From CAVSRC01 sp963781775 (lineage in GTDB: Bacteria; Pseudomonadota; Alphaproteobacteria; Rhizobiales; Kaistiaceae): a DNA stretch of 64,000 nucleotides. Shown here in pieces: positions 1 to 8,323 of this stretch (the stretch's first letter is position 1; each line of letters starts with the position of its first letter). The translations under genes were made by a program, and so were the position numbers. Below the pieces are notes generated by a model. The model was not told the origin of the DNA. It made no database searches and saw only the letters and a program-made list of their open reading frames with translations. The stretch is taken from positions 84,789-148,788 of the forward strand of contig CAWAHE010000017.1 in assembly GCA_963781775.1 (NCBI GenBank), given 5' to 3'.

Positions 1-219
1 GTCGACCACGGCAACGGCATCACCACGCGTTACGGCCATCTCAGCCGCATCGACGTCAAGGTCGGTCAGGTCGTCTCGAAAGGCACCATCATCGGCCGCG
101 CCGGCAGCACCGGCCGCTCGACCGGCCCGCATCTGCACTACGAAGTTCGGGTCGACGGCGACGCCATCGACCCGATCCGCTATATCAAGGCGGGCAGCGA
201 GATCGCTCCGCTGCTCTAG
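1..219 (+). CDS. M23 (LytM-type) peptidase, C-terminal fragment
   Basis: Open from the first base of the window to a TAG at 217-219, giving the last 72 residues of a protein whose start lies outside. It contains TRYGHLSRIDVKVGQ and the metal-ligand motif GPHLHYEVRVDG, the hallmark end of the LytM zinc endopeptidase domain, followed by only about 20 residues (DPIRYIKAG). The family cleaves peptidoglycan cross-bridges, or as an EnvC-like degenerate member activates amidases, in the periplasm. Here the HLH pair is intact, so catalysis is possible. The upstream coiled-coil or signal region cannot be seen. Confidence 0.9.
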   Translation, partial: VDHGNGITTRYGHLSRIDVKVGQVVSKGTIIGRAGSTGRSTGPHLHYEVRVDGDAIDPIRYIKAGSEIAPLL

Positions 220-794
220 GCAGCGACCGCCTCTTTCGCCTGGCGCACCGTCTTCATGGCGCCGCTCCACGCGATGAGCTGGTCAAGCAGCGTCATCAGT
301 TGCGGCTCATGCCCGGGCGCCGGCTTGAACGTCGTATAGTTCTCGAAGTCTGTGTGCAGCGACAGCGACACGTGGCCGCGGACGTCGGCGATCTGCACCT
401 CGGCCATGATGCCGCGCAGGTGCTCGACTGCCCGAACGCCGCCGGTCGAACCGTAGCTGACGAAGCCCGCCGCCTTGTTCGTCCACTCGTGATAGACAAA
501 GTCGATGGCGTTCTTCAACGCGCCGGACAGGCTGTGATTGTATTCCGGCGTGACGAAGATGTAGCCGTCATAGGATGCGATAACCTCGCCCCAGCGTTTG
601 GTGTGCGGCTGGGTGTATTTCTGCATCGACGGCGGCATCGGCTCGTCGAGCACCGGCAGATCGTAGTCGGCGATGTCGAGAATCTCGTAGGCCGCGTCTC
701 CGCGCTTCTTCGCCTGGTCGAGCACCCATTTGGCCACGTCGGGCGCCCGGCGGTTGGGGCGGGTGCTGCCGACGACGATCGCGATCTTGAGCAT
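216..794 (-). CDS. NADPH-dependent FMN reductase family protein
   Basis: 192 residues from the ATG at 794 (MLKIAIVVGSTRPNR). An in-frame upstream start at 875 would only add junk residues across the divergent promoter region. The flavodoxin-like fold is shown by the phosphate-binding GSTRPNR at residues 9-15, the FMN-contacting TPEYNHSLSG at 82-91 and the following helix KNAIDFVYHEW. Such proteins reduce FMN, quinones or azo and nitro compounds with NAD(P)H in the cytoplasm. The gene is divergent from an HxlR regulator 85 bp away, a common arrangement in which the regulator senses electrophiles and controls the reductase. Its stop overlaps the stop of the M23 gene by four bases. Confidence 0.93.
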   Translation of the reverse strand: MLKIAIVVGSTRPNRRAPDVAKWVLDQAKKRGDAAYEILDIADYDLPVLDEPMPPSMQKYTQPHTKRWGEVIASYDGYIFVTPEYNHSLSGALKNAIDFVYHEWTNKAAGFVSYGSTGGVRAVEHLRGIMAEVQIADVRGHVSLSLHTDFENYTTFKPAPGHEPQLMTLLDQLIAWSGAMKTVRQAKEAVAA

Positions 795-879
795 GGTGGA
801 ATCCCTTAGTCGTGGTATAGAACGGTAACTGACACTGGATAAGTGACCACGTAGGCCCCGTTGGCAAGGAGGCACTATT
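795..879. promoter_or_regulatory. Divergent promoter/operator region, FMN reductase / HxlR
   Basis: This 85-bp gap separates the divergently transcribed reductase and HxlR genes, so it must hold both promoters. An imperfect dyad is visible: CGTGGT at 811-816 and ACCACG at 846-851. A strong ribosome binding site (AAGGAGG, about 867-873) precedes the TTG start of the regulator. The binding of HxlR here is inferred from gene arrangement only. Confidence 0.45.
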
Positions 880-1269
880 TTGAAACCCAGTACCCTTCAC
901 CAAACCGAACCTTGTCGGCGAATCACCGATATCCTTTCGCGGATCGGCGACAAATGGAGCCTGCTCGTCATCCGCCAGCTTGGGGACGGCCCCCTGCGTT
1001 TCAGCCAGATCAAGCGCAGCCTCGGCAGCATTTCGCAGAAGATGCTGACCTCCACGCTGCGCGGGCTGGAGCGCGACGGGTTCGTGACGCGCACTGTCTT
1101 CCCGACCGTGCCGCCGCGCGTGGACTACGAGCTGACGTCGCTTGGCCGCGATCTGCTGGTGCCGGTGCGCGGGCTCGGCGACTGGGCGCTCAAGAACGCC
1201 GAACGCATCGAACGCGCGCGCAAGCGTTTCGACGAGGCGACGACCGATCAGGAATCCGCGGCGGCCTGA
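880..1269 (+). CDS. HxlR family winged-helix transcriptional regulator
   Basis: 129 residues from a TTG start at 880, chosen because AAGGAGG lies 6-7 bases upstream. The sequence has the family signature: an N-terminal Cys near CRRITDILSRIGDKWSLLVI, the recognition region RFSQIKRSLGSISQKMLT, the wing LERDGFVTRTVFPTVPPRVDYELT and the C-terminal dimerisation helix. Cys13 (EPCRR) sits where redox-sensing HxlR/YodB/QorR members carry their reactive cysteine. With the divergent FMN reductase this suggests a quinone or electrophile response, which is an inference. Confidence 0.93.
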   Translation: MKPSTLHQTEPCRRITDILSRIGDKWSLLVIRQLGDGPLRFSQIKRSLGSISQKMLTSTLRGLERDGFVTRTVFPTVPPRVDYELTSLGRDLLVPVRGLGDWALKNAERIERARKRFDEATTDQESAAA

Positions 1270-1399
1270 GCCTCAAGCGACGAACACCTAAGTTTACCCG
1301 GCGGCGCGTCGGGCACGCTTGTCCCCGTCCTGCCGCCGCCCTAGTCTCGGAAAAGTCCCGGCGTGGCTCGCCATGCGTCCGGGCTCCCGCCTGAACGGC

Positions 1400-2257
1400 A
1401 TGTTGCGTATGTCGCCACCAATCGATCTTGCCGACGTGACGATCTGTGCGGCCGACTCGGCCTTCGTCGAACTGACCGCGCGCGCCCTGCGACTTTCCAT
1501 GGAGCAGGCGCGGTTCGGCGACGCGATCCTGTTTTCCGATGCGCCCGTCCCTGGCCCGTATCGCAGCATCGAAATACAACCGCTCAATTCCATCGGGGCC
1601 TATTCCCGCTTCGTCCTGCAGCGGCTGCCGGATTTCATCAAGACACCGTTTGCGCTTGTCGTTCAGTGGGACGGGTATGTCGTCAACCCTGCCGCCTGGG
1701 CGAACGCATTTCGAAAATACGATTACATCGGCGCTGCCTGGCATGGAAAACTTGAGCCGGGCACGCGGCGGGTCGGCAACGGCGGCTTTTCCTTGCGTTC
1801 GCGCAAATTGCTAGCGGCCACGAAGAAGCTTCCGCCGGTCGCCGGCTACAATGAGGACGCCCTCATCTGCCATGCTTTCGGCGATCAACTCGAACGTGAG
1901 GCCGGTATTCGCTTCGCGCCGGTCAAGATCGCAGATCGCTTTTCGTACGAAAGCCATGTGCCCGATGGCAGGCCGTTCGGCTTTCACGGCTTTCGCAACT
2001 TGTGGCGTCACTCGAGCGATGAAGAATTAGCCACTGGATTGGAGCAGTTGAACCTCCAGCGCATGGACCCCACGCGGGCGTTGAAATTCATCCACGCCTG
2101 CTGGGCCAACGGTCACTCCGCGTCCGCCAGGTCTCTCTATCGGCATTTTCGCCCCCGTCACTCGAGCTTCGCGATTGAGAGCGAATTGAGGAAGTTGGTC
2201 GGCCGAGACAACGCGGCCGCGGAACTCCGCGCGCTCGAGCAGCTTGTCGCCGAATGA
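1400..2257 (+). CDS. DUF5672-like (glycosyltransferase-like) protein
   Basis: 285 residues from the ATG at 1400. In-frame starts at 1319 and 1373 also exist and no clear ribosome binding site decides between them. Recognisable blocks are FVLQRLPDFIKTPFALVVQWDGYV (residues about 72-95), the YDYIGAAWH segment, and VGNGGFSLRSRKLL. This set is what I recall of the DUF5672 family, which has a GT-A glycosyltransferase-like fold and often accompanies surface polysaccharide genes. No polysaccharide genes flank it here, and the substrate is unknown. The last about 70 residues (a helical segment with RALKFIHACWANGHSASARSL) are not part of the core that I recognise. Confidence 0.75.
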   Translation: MLRMSPPIDLADVTICAADSAFVELTARALRLSMEQARFGDAILFSDAPVPGPYRSIEIQPLNSIGAYSRFVLQRLPDFIKTPFALVVQWDGYVVNPAAWANAFRKYDYIGAAWHGKLEPGTRRVGNGGFSLRSRKLLAATKKLPPVAGYNEDALICHAFGDQLEREAGIRFAPVKIADRFSYESHVPDGRPFGFHGFRNLWRHSSDEELATGLEQLNLQRMDPTRALKFIHACWANGHSASARSLYRHFRPRHSSFAIESELRKLVGRDNAAAELRALEQLVAE

Positions 2258-2271
2258 ACCGTGGCCGTCGG

Positions 2272-3070
2272 TCAGACGGCCTTCCGACTCAGGAACAACG
2301 CTCTTTCGTTCGCGACATCGAGCACGCCGTTGCCGCGCGCGAACGCCTCCGCGATCGCCTCTCGCAAGGCCGCAAGTTGGGCCGCATCGGCCCCGTCACC
2401 GGGTGGGTATGAGGTGAGCGCGAGGAACACGTCCTCAGGGTCGGTGATCCTGAGGCGGGACGGGTGCTCGGACATGGTCACGTTGGCGAACTGCGATCGC
2501 ATCAGCCGCTCGGCGGTATCGTAGCCAAACGCGACACCGGCGGGATCCGACGGCGCGCTGCCGAAGACCGTCGTCAGCGCATACATGGCGCGCATGTTGC
2601 CGGCGCCGTTGGTGGTGACCGCGAGCCAGCCGCCCGGCTTCAAGACGCGGTACATCTCCGCGAGGCCGGCCGCCTGATCGCGCAGGTGATACATCATGTG
2701 CATCGCCACGACGCCGTCGAACGTGCCGTCGTCGAATGGCAGGCTCGCGGCATCGGCTTCGCGGCCCTCGACCGACCAGGACCGCAGCGCCTTGCAGCGC
2801 TCCGTGGCCTCGGCGACCATCCCGGCGGATTGATCGGCGAGCGTCAGTTCCATCCGCTCCGGGAGCACGTCCGCTACCCCGGCCCAGAACCAGCCGGGAC
2901 CGCAGCCGATATCGAGTACCGCGCGCGCCGGGCGCGATCGGCATCTGCCGCGCAACCCAGGGAAACCACGGGGTCTCGGCGACCGTGTATTCCTGGTGGA
3001 GACGCGCCCGGGCGGCCACCTTGCTGCTGTCGCGATATTGCTCCGCGTTTCCCTCGGTCATCGCGGTCAT
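2272..3070 (-). pseudogene. Class I SAM-dependent methyltransferase, single-base frameshift
   Basis: The N-terminus reads MTAMTEGNAEQYRDSSKVA from the ATG at 3070, to WFPWVARQMPIAPGAR. The Rossmann motif AVLDIGCGPGWFW follows immediately, but in another frame. Removing one base from the CC at 2919-2920 (plus strand) joins them into one protein of about 265 residues. The rest is a normal methyltransferase: LTLADQSAGMV (motif II), LPFDDGTFDGVVAMHMMYHL (motif IV) and VLKPGGWLAVTT (post II). The start ATG overlaps the stop of the upstream Ada-type regulator (ATGA), so the two were translationally coupled. The substrate is unknown. It is either a recent pseudogene or a sequencing error; the clean reading of all neighbouring core genes favours a real indel. 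Confidence 0.85.
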
Positions 3071-3681
3071 GCGGCGGTCTCCGGTCTGCTTTGTGCGGCG
3101 GCGCGAGGCGCCGGGAATCTGGCTCGCTGCCGCGACCTGGTCGCCGACGGTGGCCGACCATACAGTTCCCGAAACACGCTGTTGAACCGGCGCACGCTTC
3201 CGAACCCCGCTCGAAACGCAATCTCGGTGATCGGCAGGTCGGTCATGTCCAGCAAGCGCTTGGCTCGCTGAATGCGAACGGTCTTGGCGACCTGCAGCGG
3301 CGATGCACCGACATGGCGACAAAAGAGCCGGTGCAGATGCCGTTCGCCAACGCCAACCCGCGCGGCAAGATCGGAGACGTTACCGACGTCCAGGGCGCCT
3401 TCGTTGATGAGCCTGGCGGCGCGCGCCGCCGTCGTCCGCGTCCCGTTCCAGGCCGGGCAGAACGGCGCCGTCTCCGGCCTGCATCGCAGGCACGGACGAT
3501 AACCGGCGCTTTCGGCGGCGGCCGCCGTCGGGAAGAATTCCACGTTGCGCGTCAGCGGCTGCTTCACAGGGCAAACCGGTCGGCAGTAGATGCCGGTCGT
3601 CTTGACCGCCGTGAAGAACACGCCGTCGAAGGCGCGGTCGCGCCGAAGACGAGCCGCATCGCAGGCCTCGAAATCAAGCAT
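3067..3681 (-). CDS. Ada-type metal-binding / AraC HTH regulator
   Basis: 204 residues. Residues 1-75 form the Ada N-terminal zinc domain, with the four cysteines in GIYCRPVCPV and CLRCRPE; the first of these is the methyl acceptor from methylphosphotriesters in Ada. Residues about 85-185 are an AraC-type double helix-turn-helix (VGNVSDLAARVGVGERHLHRLF and ITEIAFRAGFGSVRRFNSVFRELYG). The C-terminal O6-methylguanine methyltransferase domain of full Ada (about 350 residues) and the AlkA glycosylase domain found in actinobacterial fusions are both absent. It is therefore an AdaA-like activator, probably responding to DNA methylation damage. It is followed by a coupled methyltransferase gene (ATGA overlap). 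Confidence 0.92.
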   Translation of the reverse strand: MLDFEACDAARLRRDRAFDGVFFTAVKTTGIYCRPVCPVKQPLTRNVEFFPTAAAAESAGYRPCLRCRPETAPFCPAWNGTRTTAARAARLINEGALDVGNVSDLAARVGVGERHLHRLFCRHVGASPLQVAKTVRIQRAKRLLDMTDLPITEIAFRAGFGSVRRFNSVFRELYGRPPSATRSRQRARFPAPRAAAQSRPETAA

Positions 3682-3806
3682 GTCGGTTGATACTCAGTCG
3701 GCCCGCTCGCTTCAAGAACTGCGGATGATCGAGTCCGTCTCCGGCGAGTCCGGGATGTGACCGACGGGTATGAGCAGCCGGCCATCGGGACCCCGGAGAC
3801 CGCCCC

Positions 3807-4703
3807 TTGACGATGACGCCCAAATCATGGGCCCTGCTCGCTCTGCTCTCGATCCTTTGGGGCGGCGCGTTCTTCTTCATCGCCATTGCGGTCGTCCATT
3901 TGCCGCCGCTCACGATCGTGGTTTGCCGGGTCGCGATCGCGGCGCTCTGCCTGCACCTGATCGTGTACGCGACCGGCCAGCGCATCGCCCTTTCGTCCAG
4001 CCTCGTCGCGGCGTTCGTGGTCATGGGCCTGCTGAACAATGTCGTTCCCTTCTCTCTCCTGATCTGGGCGCAAAAGTCGATTCCGAGCGGACTCGCCTCG
4101 ATTCTAAACGCCACGACGCCAATCTTCACGATGATCGTGGCTCACGTCGCGCTGAAGGACGAGCGCATGTCCCGCAACAAGGTTGTCGGCATCCTGCTCG
4201 GCTTTCTCGGCGTCGCCGTTCTCCTGGGCGGCGACCTTGTCGAAGGCGCGGACATCGGAACGCTTGGCATTGTCGCATGTCTGGGCGCTGCTTTCTCGTA
4301 CGGCCTGGCCAGTGTTTATGGCAGACGCTTTGCGCGTTTCGGATGCCCACCGATGATCGTCGCGACTGGCCAGTTGACCGCCTCGACCGTCATCGTTGCC
4401 CCGATCGTTCTCCTTGTCGATCGCCCGTGGTCGATCCCGCTTCCCGGAACCGAGGTCATCGCTGCCGTCGTCGCACTCGCCGTAGTGTCGACGGCGCTGG
4501 CTTACGTGATCTTCTTTCGGCTGCTGGCCGACGCCGGCGCAGTCAACGCCGCTCTCGTCACCCTCCTGATTCCGGCAAGCGCGATCCTCCTCGGGTCCGT
4601 TGTCCTGTCGGAACACCTTGAGGTCCACCACTTCGTCGGAATGGCGCTGATCGCCCTCGGGTTGGTCGCAATCGACGGAAGGCTCTTGCGATTACGGGCG
4701 TGA
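3807..4703 (+). CDS. EamA/DMT superfamily transporter
   Basis: 298 residues, almost entirely ten hydrophobic helices in two EamA halves. The first half ends with the typical PLTIVVCRVAIAALCLHL...NVVPFSLLIWAQKSIPSGLASILNATTPIFT pattern. The second repeats it (VVSTALAYVIFFRLLADAGAVNAALVT...). I take the TTG at 3807 because GGAG at 3795-3798 is well spaced; the ATG at 3813 is the alternative. The family exports metabolites, amino acids or drugs across the inner membrane. The substrate cannot be told from sequence. It is convergent with prfB. Confidence 0.93.
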   Translation: MTMTPKSWALLALLSILWGGAFFFIAIAVVHLPPLTIVVCRVAIAALCLHLIVYATGQRIALSSSLVAAFVVMGLLNNVVPFSLLIWAQKSIPSGLASILNATTPIFTMIVAHVALKDERMSRNKVVGILLGFLGVAVLLGGDLVEGADIGTLGIVACLGAAFSYGLASVYGRRFARFGCPPMIVATGQLTASTVIVAPIVLLVDRPWSIPLPGTEVIAAVVALAVVSTALAYVIFFRLLADAGAVNAALVTLLIPASAILLGSVVLSEHLEVHHFVGMALIALGLVAIDGRLLRLRA

Positions 4704-4745
4704 CGATCGAACCCCCAAACGCAACACGCCCCGGGGGCCACCGGC

Positions 4746-5868
4746 CTAGTTCGCCGCGGCGGCCTTGTCGGCGCCGACGCGGTGGGCGAGCGAGGCTTCC
4801 ATGAAAGGCAGCAGGTCGCCGTTCAGCACGTCCTGCGGGCTGGTGCTTTCGACGCCGGTCCGCAAGTCCTTCACCAGCTGATAGGGCTGCAGCACGTAGG
4901 AACGGATCTGGTGGCCCCAGCCGATCTCCGTCTTGGAGGCCGCCTCGGCGGCCGCGGCCGCCTCGCGCTTCTCCAGTTCCGCCTCGTACATGCGGGCGCG
5001 CAGCATCTTCCACGCCGTCGCACGATTCTTGTGCTGCGAGCGCTCGTTCTGGCACTGCACGACGATGCCGGTCGGCACGTGCGTCAGGCGCACTGCCGAG
5101 TTGGTTGTGTTGATGTGCTGGCCGCCGGAACCCGACGCACGGTAGGTGTCGGTGCGCACGTCCTTTTCGTCGATGTCGATCGCGATGGTGTCGTCGACCA
5201 CCGGATAGACCCAAACACTGGCGAACGACGTGTGCCGCCGCGCCTGGCTGTCGAAGGGCGAGATGCGCACCAGACGGTGGACGCCCGACTCGGTCTTCAG
5301 CCAGCCATAGGCGCTGGGGCCAGTCACCTGCAGCGTCGCCGACTTGATGCCCGCTTCTTCGCCGTCATGGATTTCCAGCACCTCGACCTTATAGCCGCTC
5401 TTCTCCGCCCAGCGCGTGTACATGCGCATGAGCATCAGCGCCCAGTCCTGACTCTCGGTGCCGCCGGCGCCGGCATGGACCTCGACGAAGGCGTCGAGAT
5501 GGTCGGCTTCGCCGGAGAGCATGGTCTCGACCTGGCGGCGTTCGGCCTCGGCATGGAGCGCGCGCAGCGACACCTCGGCGTCGGCGACGACCGTCTTGTC
5601 GTCTTCCGCCTCGCCCAGTTCGATCAGCCCAACCTGGTCGGCAACCTCGCGCTCGAGACGCTCGACCCCGGCGATCTGGCTGTCCAGATGCTGGCGCTCG
5701 CGCATCAGCTTCTGCGCCTTTTCAGGCACGTTCCAGAAGTCGGCCTCCTCGGACGCCGCGTTCAGTTCGGAAAGGCGGGCCTTGGCGCGATCCCAGTCAA
5801 AGATGCCTCCTCAGCAGGCCGACGGCCTGCTTGATTTCATCGACGATTGTCTCGATTTCGGGACGCAT
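4746..5868 (-). CDS. prfB: Peptide chain release factor 2 with programmed +1 frameshift
   Basis: The zero-frame start ATG at 5868 gives 23 codons and then an in-frame TGA (5797-5799). Skipping one base after CTT continues as D-W-D-R-A and gives a 373-residue RF2. The site is the classic one: an internal Shine-Dalgarno AGGAGG three bases before CTT TGA C. RF2 therefore autoregulates its own synthesis, because low RF2 slows termination at this UGA. The stop-codon tripeptide SPF (about residues 203-205) identifies RF2 rather than RF1, and GGQ (about 248-250) is the peptidyl-tRNA hydrolysis motif. It ends the minus-strand run that starts with the amidase and mrcA. Confidence 0.97.
5796..5815 (-). 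promoter_or_regulatory. prfB programmed frameshift signal
   Basis: On the minus strand this reads AGGAGG, a three-base spacer, CTT, TGA and C. The SD-like hexamer three bases before the slippery CTT and the poor UGA-C stop context match the known E. coli RF2 frameshift cassette. The spacer here is CAT instead of the E. coli TAT. Confidence 0.95.
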
Positions 5869-6003
5869 CTCACCACCGGGCTCGCGGGAATCGGTCGCGC
5901 CCTAGTTAGTGAGCCGGCAGCGGCCTGTAAACCCGTGCGGCTGGCACATCGCGGCGGCGACCGAAATCGCCACCGCGCATGGCTGCCCACGCTCGGCCGA
6001 TGC

Positions 6004-6990
6004 CTACTGGCAACCGCCCTGGACATAGTCGAGCATGTTCTTCACGCCCTCGTCGAAATACGGACCGTAGGTGATGCCCGGCTGGTCGGTGTAGCTGAAC
6101 GAGTCGACCGTGAAGATCTGGACGAGGTCGTTGCCGTCCTTGGGCACCGTCAACCACCCGGCGCCGCCGGCCGGGCCGTCATCGCCCTGCGGCCGGCGCA
6201 TCTGGAAGAAGCCGTCCTTGATGCCGGCCGTGCCCTTGATCTCCTTGGCAGCGCCGTCTTCGCCGACATAGCCGAGTTTCCCGAACTTCACGTTCTTCGG
6301 AAAGTTCCACGCCATGCCGAACCAGCCATCCTGCGAATCCTCGGTCAGCAGGATCATGGCGTAGTCGTAGTTCCACTTCTCGTCGCCGGGCTGCACCCAG
6401 CCATTGAAGGTCGCCGAGCAGTCCTGCTCGTAGGCGGTGGGATTGCCGCCGCCGTTCGGCACCTCGAACGAGACGTTGTCGTAGAAGTCGCCGCTGTCGC
6501 TATCGCGAACGCACTGAGCGGCCGTCAGGATGACGCGAGCGGCCACAAACTGCGCCCCGCACACGTAGTCGCCGTCGGGTTTGCTGAAATAGAGCTTGCC
6601 GCCCCAGACCGGTCCCGCGTTGCCTGCACCGCCGCCACCACCACCGCCACCGCCACCGCCACCGCCTCCGCCGAGGCCACCGCCGGCACCACCGCCACCA
6701 CCACTGCCTCCGCCGCCGCCAACTTCGCCGCTGCCCATGCCTTCAATCGCCGCGGGCGCACCGGGCGCCGCCTGAACGCTGGAGGCCGCGGCAAGACCCG
6801 CCGGGTCGACGCTCGGCATCGGCGCAACCTTGGCTGCCGACCTCGCCGTTGGCGTCCAATGGTCGCCTGCCCGCAAGCCGGGCGGCGCATGATACGCACC
6901 AAGATCGCCGGCCCCTTCGGCCTGGGCACCGGCGACACCGAGAAGCAAAACGGACGCCGCGGCAGACGCGGCAAAACGCACTGGGCTCAC
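6004..6990 (-). CDS. Secreted trypsin-like pseudoprotease with GDHWTP motif and poly-Gly linker
   Basis: 328 residues from the GTG at 6990, chosen because AAAGGAGG lies five bases upstream; the open frame runs further back to 7224. Residues 1-24 look like a signal peptide (ending GAQAEG). Residues 33-70 carry APPGLRAGDHWTP followed by an Ala/Pro stretch, shared with the next three genes. Residues about 91-125 are nearly all glycine. The trypsin-like domain follows, but the catalytic residues are lost: TAAHC has become TAAQC (His to Gln159) and the GxSGG serine is Ala (GPAGG, residue 274). The Asp (NYDYAM, 209) and the cysteines remain. It is a paralogue of the intact protease upstream and is probably a non-catalytic binding or decoy protein. 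Confidence 0.88.
   Translation of the reverse strand: MSPVRFAASAAASVLLLGVAGAQAEGAGDLGAYHAPPGLRAGDHWTPTARSAAKVAPMPSVDPAGLAAASSVQAAPGAPAAIEGMGSGEVGGGGGSGGGGGAGGGLGGGGGGGGGGGGGGGAGNAGPVWGGKLYFSKPDGDYVCGAQFVAARVILTAAQCVRDSDSGDFYDNVSFEVPNGGGNPTAYEQDCSATFNGWVQPGDEKWNYDYAMILLTEDSQDGWFGMAWNFPKNVKFGKLGYVGEDGAAKEIKGTAGIKDGFFQMRRPQGDDGPAGGAGWLTVPKDGNDLVQIFTVDSFSYTDQPGITYGPYFDEGVKNMLDYVQGGCQ
6616..6721 (-). repeat. GGN codon run encoding a poly-glycine tract
   Basis: About 105 bases of near-perfect GGT/GGC/GGA triplet repeats (plus strand: repeated ccaccg/ccgcca) encode the glycine linker between the GDHWTP segment and the pseudoprotease domain. Such runs are prone to slippage, so the tract length may vary between strains. 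Confidence 0.85.
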
Positions 6991-7073
6991 CACTACCTCC
7001 TTTGAAATTGTCACGGGTCGTCGGCGACGAACCGATTGAACAAGAGCGCCGCGCCGTCGCGGCAAATGAAGGA

Positions 7074-7116
7074 GGGCAATCCGCGCAACGCTAACCCCGT
7101 CGGCCACGGATTGCCC
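7074..7116. repeat. 10-bp inverted repeat between the two protease paralogues
   Basis: GGGCAATCCG at 7074-7083 and CGGATTGCCC at 7107-7116 are perfect complements with a 23-nt loop. A T-run follows on the plus strand only (CCTTTTT). As the genes here are on the minus strand, it may be an mRNA-stabilising hairpin or a terminator for antisense transcription rather than a terminator for them. Confidence 0.55.
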
Positions 7117-7150
7117 CTTTTTCGGCAACAACGCCTTGCGGCGCCGGCGT

Positions 7151-8092
7151 CTACTTGCACCCGTTGTTGACGTAGTCGTACAGCGTCTTGATGCGGTCGT
7201 CGAAATAAGGGCCGTAGTCGACACCCGGCTTGTCGTCGTAACCGAACGACTCGATGCTGATGACGTGGTTGAAGTCGCCCTTGGCCGAATTGTAGTCGCC
7301 GATCCAGGCGCCGCCGCTCGAACCGCCCTGCTCGGCCTTGTTGCCGTGGCGCAGTTCGACGATGCCGTCCTCGATCGAGATCGGACCGTGTTCGACCTGG
7401 ATCACCTCGCCCTTCATCACGCCGACCGGGTAGCCGATCTTGGTCGAGGCGTCGTAGTTGCCTTCCCAGTTCCACTGGGTGCCGAACCAGCCGGTCTCGG
7501 TATCCTCGGTCACCAGGATCATGGCGAAGTCGGAGGTCCACTTGCCCTCGCCTTCCTGAACCCAGGTGTTGAAGGTCGCCTCGCATTCGGCGTTGTACTT
7601 ATGGACCGACCGGCCCTTGTCGTATTGCAGGTGGAATTCGAAATTGCTGTAGAAATCGCCTGTCTTGTCGTCGCGCACGCAATGGGCGGCGGTGAGCAGT
7701 ACGCGCTTGCCGATGAATTGCGACGAACACATGAAGTCGCCCTCGGGCGTGCTGAAGAAGAGTTTGCCGGCGTAGATCAACGGCCGATCGCCGACATTGC
7801 CGGTCTTGCGCTCGGTCGGGTTGACCTCGGGCTCGCCCCCGGCAATCGCGCCGGCCTGCGCCGGCAGGGCCGAGCGGTTGGTGCTTGCGGAGACCGCGCG
7901 CACCGCGTCCGGATTGACGTTCGGCTTCGGCGCCGGCGTGGCGGCGTTCACCGCATCGGGCGTCCAATGGTCGCCGGCACGCTCTCCCGGCGGCACGTGG
8001 AATGCGCCGATGGCGTCGGCCTGGGCATGGGCAATTCCACACGACAGTACAGCGGCCGCCATAGTGGTGGCTGCGAGACGAACCAGATGCAC
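7151..8092 (-). CDS. Secreted trypsin-like serine protease with N-terminal GDHWTP motif
   Basis: 313 residues. A signal peptide (about 1-23, CGIAHAQA) is followed by VPPGERAGDHWTPDAVNAA at 33-51 and a Pro/Ala-rich stretch with VNPDAVRAV. The protease domain starts near residue 105. The catalytic triad is visible as LTAAHC (His137), SDFAMI (Asp188) and GGSSGGAW (Ser259 in the GxSGG motif). Paired cysteines at C122/C138 and C170 suggest disulfides. The family cleaves proteins in the periplasm or outside; the substrate is unknown. The order on the minus strand is motif-only genes, this protease, then the dead paralogue, with gaps of 160-230 bp. The shared N-terminal motif suggests a common sorting or binding role. 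Confidence 0.9.
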   Translation of the reverse strand: MHLVRLAATTMAAAVLSCGIAHAQADAIGAFHVPPGERAGDHWTPDAVNAATPAPKPNVNPDAVRAVSASTNRSALPAQAGAIAGGEPEVNPTERKTGNVGDRPLIYAGKLFFSTPEGDFMCSSQFIGKRVLLTAAHCVRDDKTGDFYSNFEFHLQYDKGRSVHKYNAECEATFNTWVQEGEGKWTSDFAMILVTEDTETGWFGTQWNWEGNYDASTKIGYPVGVMKGEVIQVEHGPISIEDGIVELRHGNKAEQGGSSGGAWIGDYNSAKGDFNHVISIESFGYDDKPGVDYGPYFDDRIKTLYDYVNNGCK

Positions 8093-8323
8093 AAGTACCT
8101 CCTTGGTGATGTATTTTGCGATCGAAACTCTTTTCGCGTCGCCACAGGAACAAGTTGAACGCGGGCCGACATTACCTTGTCCGCGCGACCGTACAAGACG
8201 GCGGTGATTACGCGATGACTTGGTTGTATTGCGGCAAGGCCGCTCGCGACCGAGCTCGGCAGAAATCTCCCGCCGCTCCGATACGCCCGGCCGGAGTCGA
8301 CTGATCGGGGCCGAGGATTGTCG

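Noticed and set aside
5458..7005. 515-codon plus-strand ORF over prfB and the pseudoprotease
   Set aside because: It is the antisense of two supported minus-strand genes and reads through the poly-glycine tract as Ala/Thr repeats.
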